64,000 nucleotides of DNA from Bacteroidales bacterium (GTDB lineage: Bacteria > Bacteroidota > Bacteroidia > Bacteroidales > P3), in the NCBI GenBank assembly GCA_017483575.1, contig JAFUWF010000023.1, positions 1 through 64,000 of the forward strand, written 5' to 3'. A model generated the notes under the pieces. The model saw nothing but the letters and a program-made list of their open reading frames with translations. It had not been told where the DNA came from and did not search any database. The stretch's first letter is position 1; every line of letters begins with the position of its first letter. Shown here in pieces: positions 1 to 9,222 of this stretch. The translations under genes and the position numbers were made by a program.

Positions 1-39
1 ATCTTTTTCAACATCTCTGTTTTCCGTCGAAAGCGAGTG

Positions 40-70
40 CAAAGATACAACCATTTTCCAAACTGACAAA
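40..70 (-). promoter_or_regulatory. Bacteroidota-type promoter facing left
   Basis: Read on the minus strand there is TTTG (70-67), a 19-nt spacer and TATCTTTG (47-40). This matches the Bacteroidota housekeeping promoter consensus (TTTG at -33, TAnnTTTG at -7). It would drive a gene beyond the left edge of the window. Confidence 0.7.
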
Positions 71-470
71 ATATTTTTTCAAAAAAATTTCCATCCACGA
101 ACGAAACACCTGAAAATCAACCATCACAAAAACAAAAAAAAATTCAACCAACATCCGAGAACGCCCCGAAAAACACCCCTCCCCAACCCTTTTTCCTCCA
201 AAAATCCGACCTCACAGGAACGAAAAACGGCAAAATCAGGCCAAAATCAAAATATCGCACTATAAATCAACAAGATAAACAATTCCTATACATATTGAGC
301 GCATAGTAATTAATTTACTGATAACCTATCACTCACATCCAAAATCCGCATCAAAAAAAAATAGGCGGCTGAAATGGTATCAGATTGTTGTGAAATAATG
401 TCAATGATAGCTGCAATAAAACACATTATGAGCATACCACCAAATAAACTAAAGAAATTTATAAAAAAGA

Positions 471-502
471 TTTGTAAATTTTGAATAATTTGTCTATATT
501 TG
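471..502 (+). promoter_or_regulatory. Promoter of the giant type B sorting protein
   Basis: TTTG at 471-474, a 20-nt spacer and TATATTTG at 495-502 match the Bacteroidota promoter consensus. Transcription would begin near 508-510, leaving a leader of about 100 nt before the ATG at 610. Confidence 0.7.
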
Positions 503-609
503 CAAAATACAATATTTGGGACAACAAATTGTAAAACACTCATTATTCGCACATTAAACAAACAACAAAAACCCTGTAAAAGTAAGATTATCAAAACCGG
601 AAACCAACG

Positions 610-3600
610 ATGACTAGGTTTGGCATAAAAAACATACGACTCCTGTTCCTGCTTGCACTACTGCTAACGGGTGTGAGCAGCATGGCGCAAAGCTGGAACA
701 TGCAGAACCATGACACCGTGAGGATTGACGGCTGCCAATACAGCAACGGAACGATATACGACAACGGAGGAGCCACAGGCTACTACTCCGATTCGTTCGA
801 CGGTTGGGTAATCATTGAGAGCAACGTAGGCGCAAGCATCCATATCATTGGCAACTACAACACAGAATCGGGAGCCGATTTCATCAACATCTGGGACAAC
901 ACAACACTGGTGAGCGAGCAAGTGAGCGGATCAGGTTCAATCAACGTCACCTGCTCCACGGGACGCGCCGTCATCAGATTCACCACCAACCCCACCAGCA
1001 ACCGCAGTGGCTTCAACCTGAGCTACAACATTACCGGAGGCCCCAACAGTTCCAATCGCATCAACAACCTGACTGCTAGCAACATCACCACCACCGGGGC
1101 CACCCTGCAATGGAGCAGCGGCAGCAGCGGTCCGTTCCACATCGTGTGCGACAACCTTTTGGACAACGCAATCACCACATCATCAACGACCTATACGCTG
1201 ACCAACCTGAGTGCCAACTCGCGCCATACGGCGAAAGTCTATGCCGCGGGTATGGAGGGCAACCGTTGCGCACAAGGCATCGTGCAGTTCCGCACGCTCT
1301 GCGGAACGGGACAACTGCCTCTGACAGAAGACTTCAACGACGTCACCACCGACCAGATGCCCCCATGCTGGACCCGCAGCGTAAACTTCGACGATGCACT
1401 TGCAATGCCGCGCGTGGTGGAGTATGCCAACGGAGAAAAGGCACAGATGCTGAGCTGCGGCAGTAACAACACCGCAGGTCATTTCGGCATGGTGATTGCA
1501 CCAAAGACCGCAAGCAACGCCAGCGCATGGCAGGTGCAATTCCGCATGATGGTGAGCCATCCCTACACGAGGGTGATCGTAGGTTTTTGCGACAGCACGA
1601 GCGACGAGCAAACCTCCTACGGCTTTACGCCCGTGGAAACCATCACGCCGACCAGCAACGGCTGGATAGCCTACAGCCGCAGCTACGCCGTCCCCACCGG
1701 AGGCTGCCGTCTGGCCTTCCGCATGGAGCAAAGCATGCAAAACGGGACAGGACGGATGGCCTACATCGACGACATCAACATCAGCACCTGTGGCATACGG
1801 CAAGCCCGGGCCATCCACGCCGACACCACGAGCCTCGAACTGGTTTGGGACACCATGGGGACCCCAGATGTCTCCGTGACATTATCCCCCGTTTGGGGCA
1901 CTGGCGCCACGCTGACCCTCGAACACATCACCTCGCCGCTGACCGTCTCCGGACTGACTCCCGGCACCGAGTACCTGATAACATTCTACCCCTCCTGCGA
2001 CGGCAGAATACAAACCCCTGCAAGCATCGAGGCCAGCACCCTTGCCAGCGAAGACTTCAGGGACGACCTCTGCCTGCTCCTGAAAGACTGGAACAGCACC
2101 ACCGGAACCTTCGACCTCGCGGAGGGTTGGACCACCCTGTGCCCCTCGAACAACGCCCCCTCGAACAACGACGATGTGTTCCACCTTGCCAACAACTGCT
2201 ACCTCATATCGCCTCCGCTGAATACCATGGGCGGGAAAGAACTGATGTTGGAGTATCTCAGCGCCAACCCTTCGACCGACCGCGTGGTGCTAGGCACAAT
2301 GACCTATGCCGACGACCTCTCCACCTTCACCCCCATCGACACCATCGAGGCCATCAACAGCCCCTACTACAGCGACACCGCCGTCCGGCTGCCCGCAGGC
2401 ATCACCGACAACCATCTGGTCCTCAAAGGCCTGTGCTACGGCAACGGATACATCAACCTCCGCTCGCTGAGCCTCAATGCCGGCCATGTGAAAGAGGTCG
2501 AAGTAGTGCGTGTGAGAAGCACACAGGTAACGCTGCAATGGTCCGCCCCCTCTACGGGAAAAGTCTACATCGAGTACTACACCTCGCCCACAGGCACACA
2601 CTACCTTGACTCCGTGACCAATACCACCCAGGCCACCATCACCGGCCTGACACCGGAACGAACCTACTTCTTCCACCTCTACCTCCCCGGCACCGAGCCT
2701 TGCCCCTACGTCGGCGAGCTCAGCGTGGTCACCGCCCGCCGCGACTACGACCTGCCCTACTGCGAGGACTTCGAGGAATTCCAATGCAACGAACTCAACG
2801 GATGGACCGTCCGAAACAGCCTCTACGAATGCCCGGCGAAATCGGTAGAGTACGTGCACTCAGGCTCCTACAGCCTGAAACTGGCCGCCACCACCGGCGA
2901 CTACTATTCCACCATCGCCTTGCCCCAAATAGACAGCGTGGCGGGAAGCATCATGAGCTTCTGGGCTTACACCCTGGCACCCGCAAGCTCGGTAATGGTG
3001 GGCTACTACCCCCTGGACGGCGGCGGATTTGTCGCCATAGACACCATCGCCATAGCCCCCTACATCGGCTGGCGACACTATGTCTGTGTCCTGCCTCCAA
3101 ACATCGACGGATGCCTGGCGCTGAGGTACAAACTGACCGGATGCGCCGGACTCTACTATGTGTGGATCGACGACATGACCGTCAGCTCCGCCAACTACAG
3201 CGACTACACCTTCGCCAACCTGCAATGCACCAGCGTCGACGTAGTGTGGCACGGGATTGGCACCACAGACAGCCTGACGGTGAGGCTCACCTCCGGGAAC
3301 AGCACTATCACCGCCACCGGCGTCCCGGACACCATCCATGTATCGGGACTCTCGAGCTCTCGAGCATACGAATGCTACATCCTCCCCCACGGCAGTTGCT
3401 GGGTCTACGCAGGCAGTTTCTACACCATGAACTGCGGCGGCGGTGGTGGTGGCGGCGGCGGTGGCCAGCCGGAGGGAGAAGGCGATGTCGACACCATCAT
3501 CGGCGGCGTGGTTATCCATCCGCAGCGGTGCAACACCATGGACGACCTGCTCTCCTACGAACTCCCCCAAGGGTGGCTCTTCTCCGACAGCCTGCTGGCC

Positions 3601-6600
3601 TCGCTTTCCGACGACGGCAACGGGGGCTACCACCTGCAGATGCTCTCCCCCTCCGCTCCAGGCTCCTGGAGCACCGCAATGTTGCCCCCCTTTATATACA
3701 ACACGCTCTATTTCATAGCCCGCGGCCTCGGCGAAGGGACAAGGCTGGCCGTGGGCGGAGACACCGTCACCCTGGACACCGTGTGGCGCTCCTACGCTTT
3801 CCCCTCGTCACGCCCCACCACCATTAGCATCAGCGGCGGCACAGGATGCCTGCTGGACAATGTAGGCCAAAGCTTCTGCCCCCATGTGAGCTTCAACGTG
3901 GAAGGCAACGAGGTCACCTGCAGCGTCGCTGGCGGCGTAAACCACGAATACATCCTCTACCTGACCGACCCCCAGGGCAACACAACCGGCCAGCACATCA
4001 CCTCCACTCCGTTCACCCTCACCAACCTGCAACCCCTCACGGAATACTCCGCCCGCTGGGAGTTCCTCTACCTGGACATGAGCTGTGTGCCGTCGTTCCC
4101 GCTGCAAACCGAGGCCATCCCCCTACCCTACTGCGCCAACTTCGAGGACAACAACAATACCCTGCCCGCGGGCTGGACCGTCACCGAGCGCGACGGGCAC
4201 AACGACATTTCGCCGGGCGGCACCAGCCAGATGCTCTTCTCCGCCGGCAGCAGCCAGTGGAACTACATCATCCTCCCCCTCATGGAGAGCTCCACCTACC
4301 TGCAACTCAGCCTCTACGGAAGCTTCACCGGCCAGGACCTCCAAATCGGACACCTCGCCTCCGGCACCGACACCTCCACCTTCGTCCTCGACACCGTTGC
4401 CCCTGCCTACGCCATGAACCCGCTGACCGTCTACAGCTTCGGCCTGCGGAACATCGGCAGCCAACGGATAGCCTTGCGCTATCACGGTTCCAGCCTGGCC
4501 ATCCAGCGGCTGGGCCTCTCGCTCGACCCGAAGCTGCACTTCCACATCTTTTCGCCCGGCACCCTCACCATCAACGCCGAAACCAACAGCAGCTACCTCC
4601 TGGGCACCAACAGCTCCGACGAATGGCCCGCATCCCTCATCCGCACCGTCAGCACCAATCCCACCACCGCCGCCTTCGGCGACAACGACCTCTTTGTAAA
4701 ACAGTTCGGAGGCCTTTCGGACTGCAACTTCGCCTATCGCATCCCCCGCCCCGCCACCATGACCATCCCCTTCTGCGACAACGTGGACTACGACGGTCTC
4801 GGCGACTTCTACTCCCTCTTCCCCACCAGCAGCTACTACGTCAGCTTCACCAACACCGACGGGCGCTTCTGCTACCAGATGACGACCCACACCCACGGCC
4901 CCACGCTTTTCGTCTTCCCCTACCTCTCCAACAGCAGCATCTCCAACATCAAGCTCTCCTTCGACGGCAAAGCCGCCATCCCCGGCTCCTCCATCGAGGT
5001 AGGCGTGCTCTCCGACCTCCTCGACACCACCTCTTTCGTCCCCATCGACACCGTCACCTTTGCCACCAGCGACTGGCAGCGCAAATACCTCGACCTCAGC
5101 AGCTACAGCGGCAGCGCACGCTGGCTGGCCTTCCGCGCCACGAGCAGCCTTCAGCAGGGACCCTTCTATTTCAACCGCATACGCTTGGAGACCTGCTTCC
5201 TGCCTCCCTCGGTGACGGTCCGTGTGGAGAACTACACCGAGGTGGTGGTGGAAGCCGAAGCGGGCACGACCGTCAACGGCCCCCTCTGGATTGAATACTG
5301 CGCCGACGGCGTCCTTCCGGGCACAGGGCCCTTGCTGCACTTCGACTCCCTGCCCGCACGCCTGTCGCTGAACCCCTCCACCACCTACACCATCATGCTC
5401 TACTGCAGCAACAACCGCCAGGGATGCTACGGCCAGAACGTCGTCTCCACCCAGGCCCTGCCCATCTACGCCCCCTCCTGCACCAACTTCGACAGCGAGA
5501 ACCTCGGCGTCGTCCCCCAGGGGTGGCACTCCGTCTCCGGCTCCTCCGAGGTGGTGCGCACCACCTCCCACTCGCCCCTCCGCTCGCTGGCTGTGCGCGG
5601 CACCGTGGCCACACCCACCGTCCACGCCACCCTGCTCAGCGATGTGGCTGCCGGCTTCTGGGTCAAAGCCACAGAGACCGGCGTCTACCTCATCGTGGGC
5701 TGCATGACCGATGCCTCCAACGCCTCGACCTTCCATCCCCTCAAACTCATCGTGCCCAAACAAGTTGGCGTATGGGAATACCACATGGTCAGCTTCGACG
5801 ACGCCCCCGCCAACGCCCGCCACATCGCCTTCCGCAATGCCTCCGGCAACGCGGCCAACCTCTTCGTCGACGACCTCCTGCTGACGCGCTGCACCATACA
5901 CGACCTCAGCATCCAGAACTTCGGCAACGCCTCCATCGAGGTCGCCTGGCATCAACTGGGCAACCCCGACGCCACCATCAAGGTGCTGGACCTCACCATC
6001 TCCTCCTCCCAGGTCTACGACCTTTCCTCCGTCGCCACCCATTCGCTCAGCATCCCCATCACCCCGCAGCACAACTACCAGATCACCATCCACTCCTCCT
6101 GCCCCGACGAGGAGATGTCCTGCGCCGTCCCCTACAACGACACCCTCAACATCGAAGTGCCCGCCGGCGGCTTCGGCTGCATCGACCCCACCGACCTGAC
6201 CCTGGCCCAAACGGGCTATTACAGCGGCACCTACGCCAACCCCTACGCCAACCGCGGCGCCATCAACTTCGGCCCCCAGCAGGCCGCAAGCCGCCACACC
6301 ATCCATACCGACACCACCGAGCGCGACCCCCGCACCGGCGGCCTGCTGCGCACCATCCCTCCCGGGCACGACGCCAGCGTGCGCCTGGGCAACTGGAGCA
6401 CCAACACCTACCTCCCCGAAGCCGAAGGCATCATCTACAGCATCCTCGTGGACACCCTCGACTTCTCGCTCCTCCTGCTGCGCTATGCCGCCGTGCTTCA
6501 GGACCCCATGCACGCCCCCGATGACCAGCCGCGCTTCCGCCTCGAGGTGCTGGACACCAACTTCAACCTCATAGACCCCCTCTGCTCCGCCGCCGACTTT

Positions 6601-9030
6601 ATCGCCAACCGCAACCTCGGATGGAACCAGGCCGACAACAACGTCCTCTGGAAGGACTGGACCACCGTCGGCGTCGACCTCTCAGCACACCACGGACAGC
6701 AAATCTACCTCCGACTCACCACCTACGACTGCAACGAAGGCTCACACTATGGCTACGCCTACTTCACCCTCGAGTGCATGCGCAAGAGTCTGACAACCGA
6801 GAACTGCGGCGAAGGCGACACCAACATCTTCACCGCCCCTGCGGGTTTCAACTACCGCTGGTACACCACCACCTCCAACGCCACCCTCTCCACGGCGCAG
6901 ACCCTCGTCATCCCCGCCACCCTGAACACCACCTACCTCTGCGACCTCTCCTTCGTCGGCGACACCAACTGCCGCTTCACCCTCAGCGCCTTCGGCGGCT
7001 CGCGCTTCCCCATGGCCCGCTTCGACACGGTGGTCTCCTACTCCGACTGCCGCATCAACGTCCAGTTCGTCAACCGCAGCACCGTCACCTCCGACGGCAT
7101 CAACCCCGTCCCCACGGGCGAAAGCGCCGAGAGCGCCCACTGGGACTTCGGCAACGGCCTTGTCTCCGACAGCTACCACGGCTTCTCCTCCTACGACCAG
7201 CCCGGCACCTACCTCGTAACCCTCATCGCCGCCATCGGCGACGGCGCGTGCACGGACACCATCGTCGTACCCCTCACCGTGGACTTCCCCTCCCATGCCT
7301 TCGTCACCGGTCCCGACACCCTCTGCTTCGGCGACCTCGACACCCTCCGCCTCTACGGCGCCACCACCGAGGACACCCTCTGGCAATGGGCCGGCGGCCT
7401 CCAGGTCATGCCCCTCTCGCCACAGACCTACCACGTGGGCGACAACCTCCTCTCCGCCATCAGTTCCGACCCCTACGGATGCACCCTCGGCCCTACACAC
7501 CTCCTCCATGTCATCCCCACCCTCACCCGCCTCGACTCCCTCCGTATCTGCACCCCCGAACTCCCCTTCTCCTATGCCGACACCCTCTTCCTCCCCGGCA
7601 CCACCCTCGCCGACTACCACCAGTACGGCACCTCCGTCCACGGATGCGATAGCAGCTTCCACCTCCACCTCCAGGTCGTCCCCACCACGGAACACACCGT
7701 CTTCGACACCACCAAAGCCTCCATCTGCGACAACCAGCGCTACTCCTTCTTCGGCACCCCCTACAACACCCCCGGCGAACACTTCGCCAACGCCGTCGAC
7801 AGCCTCGGCCTCTGCGACAGCCTCCACAGCCTCCTGCTCGACGTACGCCCCACCTCCGCCGTGGACACCGTTGCCAACGCCTGCGACCGGTTCACCTGGC
7901 ACCAGACCCTCTACCTCGCCGACACCGTCGTCTCCCGCCTGGACACCAACATCCACCTCTGCGACAGCACCACCACGCTCTACCTCTACGTCCACCCCTC
8001 CTACGAACTCAACGACTCCATCGTCGTCTGCCACAACCAGCGCTACGTCTACGAAGGCATCGACTACGAAGGCCCCATCGCCTTCCCCGCACCCCACTTC
8101 TCCATCCACCACTGCGACTCCCTTGTCCACGTAACCCTCTACGCCTCCAACCCCCTCTTCCCGGCGCCGCCCGTCGTCAGCCTCGACTCCCTCGAATGGT
8201 ACCCCTACGACACCCTCCTCCTCGGCTGCCAACCGCAACCCCTCCACCTCGCCGACACCTCCATCTCCGTCAGCCGCACATGGACCCTCTGGAACCCCGA
8301 CAGCCCTGCGGACACCCTCACCTCCGGCCTGCGCAACTACGTCCCCATCCTCGACACCACAGGCATCTTTGGTTTCCAACTCATCACCGTCAGCGACGAA
8401 GGCTGCCGCGACACCGTCCGCAACGATTCCCTCCTCTGGGTCTTCCCCTCGCCGCACGCCTCCTTCATCTGGTCGCCCGACCATCTGTCGATGCACAACC
8501 CCGAGGTCCGTCTCTACAACCAGTCCTCCCCCGAGGGCACATCCTTCCTCTGGCTCGTATCCAAAGACCTGAATGGCAGCACCTTCGACACCCTCCTCGA
8601 CGAAAGCCCCTACTACGCATGGGAACGCGCCATCGAACCCGGCGAATACCCCGTCAGCCTCGTCGCCTACTGGCTCCACCATGGCCCGGACACCCTCACC
8701 GTCGTCTGCACCGACACCGCCACCGTCCCCATCGCCATCGTCAACACCTACCTCCAGTTTCCCAACTCCGTCACCCCCAACGGCGACGGCATCAACGACC
8801 TCTGGATTGTCGTCAACCTCCTCGAGATGGGCGAATACAGCATGAACGAGCTCTGGATCTACGACCGCTTCGGCGCCCTCGTCTACCATGTGGAGGACAT
8901 CCACCAGCTCTCCGACTTCTGGGACCCCAACCAGACCAACTCCCCCGACGGCACCTACTACTACCGCTTCAGCGCCAAAAACAACTTCGGCCTCGTCAAG
9001 CGCAACGGCGTCATCGAGGTCTCCCGCTAG
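610..9030 (+). CDS. Giant modular surface protein with type B (gliding-type) sorting domain
   Basis: This 2,806-residue protein begins with a Sec signal peptide (hydrophobic core LLFLLALLLTGVSSMAQ). A CUB-like region follows at about residues 35-145. Then come repeated fibronectin-III-like modules alternating with jelly-roll segments of the form 'LPYCEDFE...GW'. A polyglycine linker lies near residue 942. A PKD-like module (HWDFGNGL) is near 2170-2215, followed by Cys-containing repeats with the pattern GCDSS or LCDS. The last 90 or so residues (SVTPNGDGINDLW ... DGTYYYRFSAKN) match the gliding motility-associated C-terminal domain, a type B T9SS sorting signal. Known family behaviour implies export by T9SS and display or release at the cell surface; adhesion is an inference. 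It is monocistronic, with its own promoter upstream, and converges on the hexosaminidase gene. Confidence 0.9.
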   Translation: MTRFGIKNIRLLFLLALLLTGVSSMAQSWNMQNHDTVRIDGCQYSNGTIYDNGGATGYYSDSFDGWVIIESNVGASIHIIGNYNTESGADFINIWDNTTLVSEQVSGSGSINVTCSTGRAVIRFTTNPTSNRSGFNLSYNITGGPNSSNRINNLTASNITTTGATLQWSSGSSGPFHIVCDNLLDNAITTSSTTYTLTNLSANSRHTAKVYAAGMEGNRCAQGIVQFRTLCGTGQLPLTEDFNDVTTDQMPPCWTRSVNFDDALAMPRVVEYANGEKAQMLSCGSNNTAGHFGMVIAPKTASNASAWQVQFRMMVSHPYTRVIVGFCDSTSDEQTSYGFTPVETITPTSNGWIAYSRSYAVPTGGCRLAFRMEQSMQNGTGRMAYIDDINISTCGIRQARAIHADTTSLELVWDTMGTPDVSVTLSPVWGTGATLTLEHITSPLTVSGLTPGTEYLITFYPSCDGRIQTPASIEASTLASEDFRDDLCLLLKDWNSTTGTFDLAEGWTTLCPSNNAPSNNDDVFHLANNCYLISPPLNTMGGKELMLEYLSANPSTDRVVLGTMTYADDLSTFTPIDTIEAINSPYYSDTAVRLPAGITDNHLVLKGLCYGNGYINLRSLSLNAGHVKEVEVVRVRSTQVTLQWSAPSTGKVYIEYYTSPTGTHYLDSVTNTTQATITGLTPERTYFFHLYLPGTEPCPYVGELSVVTARRDYDLPYCEDFEEFQCNELNGWTVRNSLYECPAKSVEYVHSGSYSLKLAATTGDYYSTIALPQIDSVAGSIMSFWAYTLAPASSVMVGYYPLDGGGFVAIDTIAIAPYIGWRHYVCVLPPNIDGCLALRYKLTGCAGLYYVWIDDMTVSSANYSDYTFANLQCTSVDVVWHGIGTTDSLTVRLTSGNSTITATGVPDTIHVSGLSSSRAYECYILPHGSCWVYAGSFYTMNCGGGGGGGGGGQPEGEGDVDTIIGGVVIHPQRCNTMDDLLSYELPQGWLFSDSLLASLSDDGNGGYHLQMLSPSAPGSWSTAMLPPFIYNTLYFIARGLGEGTRLAVGGDTVTLDTVWRSYAFPSSRPTTISISGGTGCLLDNVGQSFCPHVSFNVEGNEVTCSVAGGVNHEYILYLTDPQGNTTGQHITSTPFTLTNLQPLTEYSARWEFLYLDMSCVPSFPLQTEAIPLPYCANFEDNNNTLPAGWTVTERDGHNDISPGGTSQMLFSAGSSQWNYIILPLMESSTYLQLSLYGSFTGQDLQIGHLASGTDTSTFVLDTVAPAYAMNPLTVYSFGLRNIGSQRIALRYHGSSLAIQRLGLSLDPKLHFHIFSPGTLTINAETNSSYLLGTNSSDEWPASLIRTVSTNPTTAAFGDNDLFVKQFGGLSDCNFAYRIPRPATMTIPFCDNVDYDGLGDFYSLFPTSSYYVSFTNTDGRFCYQMTTHTHGPTLFVFPYLSNSSISNIKLSFDGKAAIPGSSIEVGVLSDLLDTTSFVPIDTVTFATSDWQRKYLDLSSYSGSARWLAFRATSSLQQGPFYFNRIRLETCFLPPSVTVRVENYTEVVVEAEAGTTVNGPLWIEYCADGVLPGTGPLLHFDSLPARLSLNPSTTYTIMLYCSNNRQGCYGQNVVSTQALPIYAPSCTNFDSENLGVVPQGWHSVSGSSEVVRTTSHSPLRSLAVRGTVATPTVHATLLSDVAAGFWVKATETGVYLIVGCMTDASNASTFHPLKLIVPKQVGVWEYHMVSFDDAPANARHIAFRNASGNAANLFVDDLLLTRCTIHDLSIQNFGNASIEVAWHQLGNPDATIKVLDLTISSSQVYDLSSVATHSLSIPITPQHNYQITIHSSCPDEEMSCAVPYNDTLNIEVPAGGFGCIDPTDLTLAQTGYYSGTYANPYANRGAINFGPQQAASRHTIHTDTTERDPRTGGLLRTIPPGHDASVRLGNWSTNTYLPEAEGIIYSILVDTLDFSLLLLRYAAVLQDPMHAPDDQPRFRLEVLDTNFNLIDPLCSAADFIANRNLGWNQADNNVLWKDWTTVGVDLSAHHGQQIYLRLTTYDCNEGSHYGYAYFTLECMRKSLTTENCGEGDTNIFTAPAGFNYRWYTTTSNATLSTAQTLVIPATLNTTYLCDLSFVGDTNCRFTLSAFGGSRFPMARFDTVVSYSDCRINVQFVNRSTVTSDGINPVPTGESAESAHWDFGNGLVSDSYHGFSSYDQPGTYLVTLIAAIGDGACTDTIVVPLTVDFPSHAFVTGPDTLCFGDLDTLRLYGATTEDTLWQWAGGLQVMPLSPQTYHVGDNLLSAISSDPYGCTLGPTHLLHVIPTLTRLDSLRICTPELPFSYADTLFLPGTTLADYHQYGTSVHGCDSSFHLHLQVVPTTEHTVFDTTKASICDNQRYSFFGTPYNTPGEHFANAVDSLGLCDSLHSLLLDVRPTSAVDTVANACDRFTWHQTLYLADTVVSRLDTNIHLCDSTTTLYLYVHPSYELNDSIVVCHNQRYVYEGIDYEGPIAFPAPHFSIHHCDSLVHVTLYASNPLFPAPPVVSLDSLEWYPYDTLLLGCQPQPLHLADTSISVSRTWTLWNPDSPADTLTSGLRNYVPILDTTGIFGFQLITVSDEGCRDTVRNDSLLWVFPSPHASFIWSPDHLSMHNPEVRLYNQSSPEGTSFLWLVSKDLNGSTFDTLLDESPYYAWERAIEPGEYPVSLVAYWLHHGPDTLTVVCTDTATVPIAIVNTYLQFPNSVTPNGDGINDLWIVVNLLEMGEYSMNELWIYDRFGALVYHVEDIHQLSDFWDPNQTNSPDGTYYYRFSAKNNFGLVKRNGVIEVSR

Positions 9031-9222
9031 CGTGGAGCGACGGCATCATGGAGCGCCGGCGTCCCGCCGGCAAGTACCCCCTTGCACTCATTCCGCGTCC
9101 CCAAACCCACCAACTCCCACCCATCTCCCACCGTGGTGGGACTTGGGTGGGAGTTGGTAGGGAGTTGGTAGGGTGTTGGTAGGTGGTTATCAGGTAGTTA
9201 GCACCTACCGGACTACTTATTG
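9031..9222. repeat. Intergenic repeat block between convergent genes
   Basis: A perfect 15-bp inverted repeat pairs 9109-9123 with 9144-9158 around a smaller palindrome (CCCACCGTGGTGGG, 9127-9140). It is followed by tandem GTTGGTAGG-like units to about 9186. A 25-bp palindromic repeat at 9049-9073 (core GCCGGCGTCCCGCCGGC) recurs with one mismatch inside the next gene at 9581-9605. The block may stop transcription from both sides, but no T-run follows the stem. Confidence 0.6.

Larger units (their letters stand above)
1..609. other. AT-rich intergenic region with divergent promoters
   Basis: No convincing gene lies here. The region is strongly AT-rich, unlike the GC-rich genes. It holds a leftward promoter near its left edge and a rightward promoter for the giant surface protein. 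A 94-codon leftward open frame at 310-594 covers the rightward promoter and has no recognisable domain, so it is not called. Confidence 0.7.

Noticed and set aside
310..594. 94-codon leftward frame before the first gene
   Set aside because: Covers a consensus promoter for the opposite strand, is AT-driven, and shows no domain.
4123..8904. Two long leftward frames antisense to the giant type B protein
   Set aside because: Composition-driven (Gly, Val, Glu, Asp); no start signals or domains.
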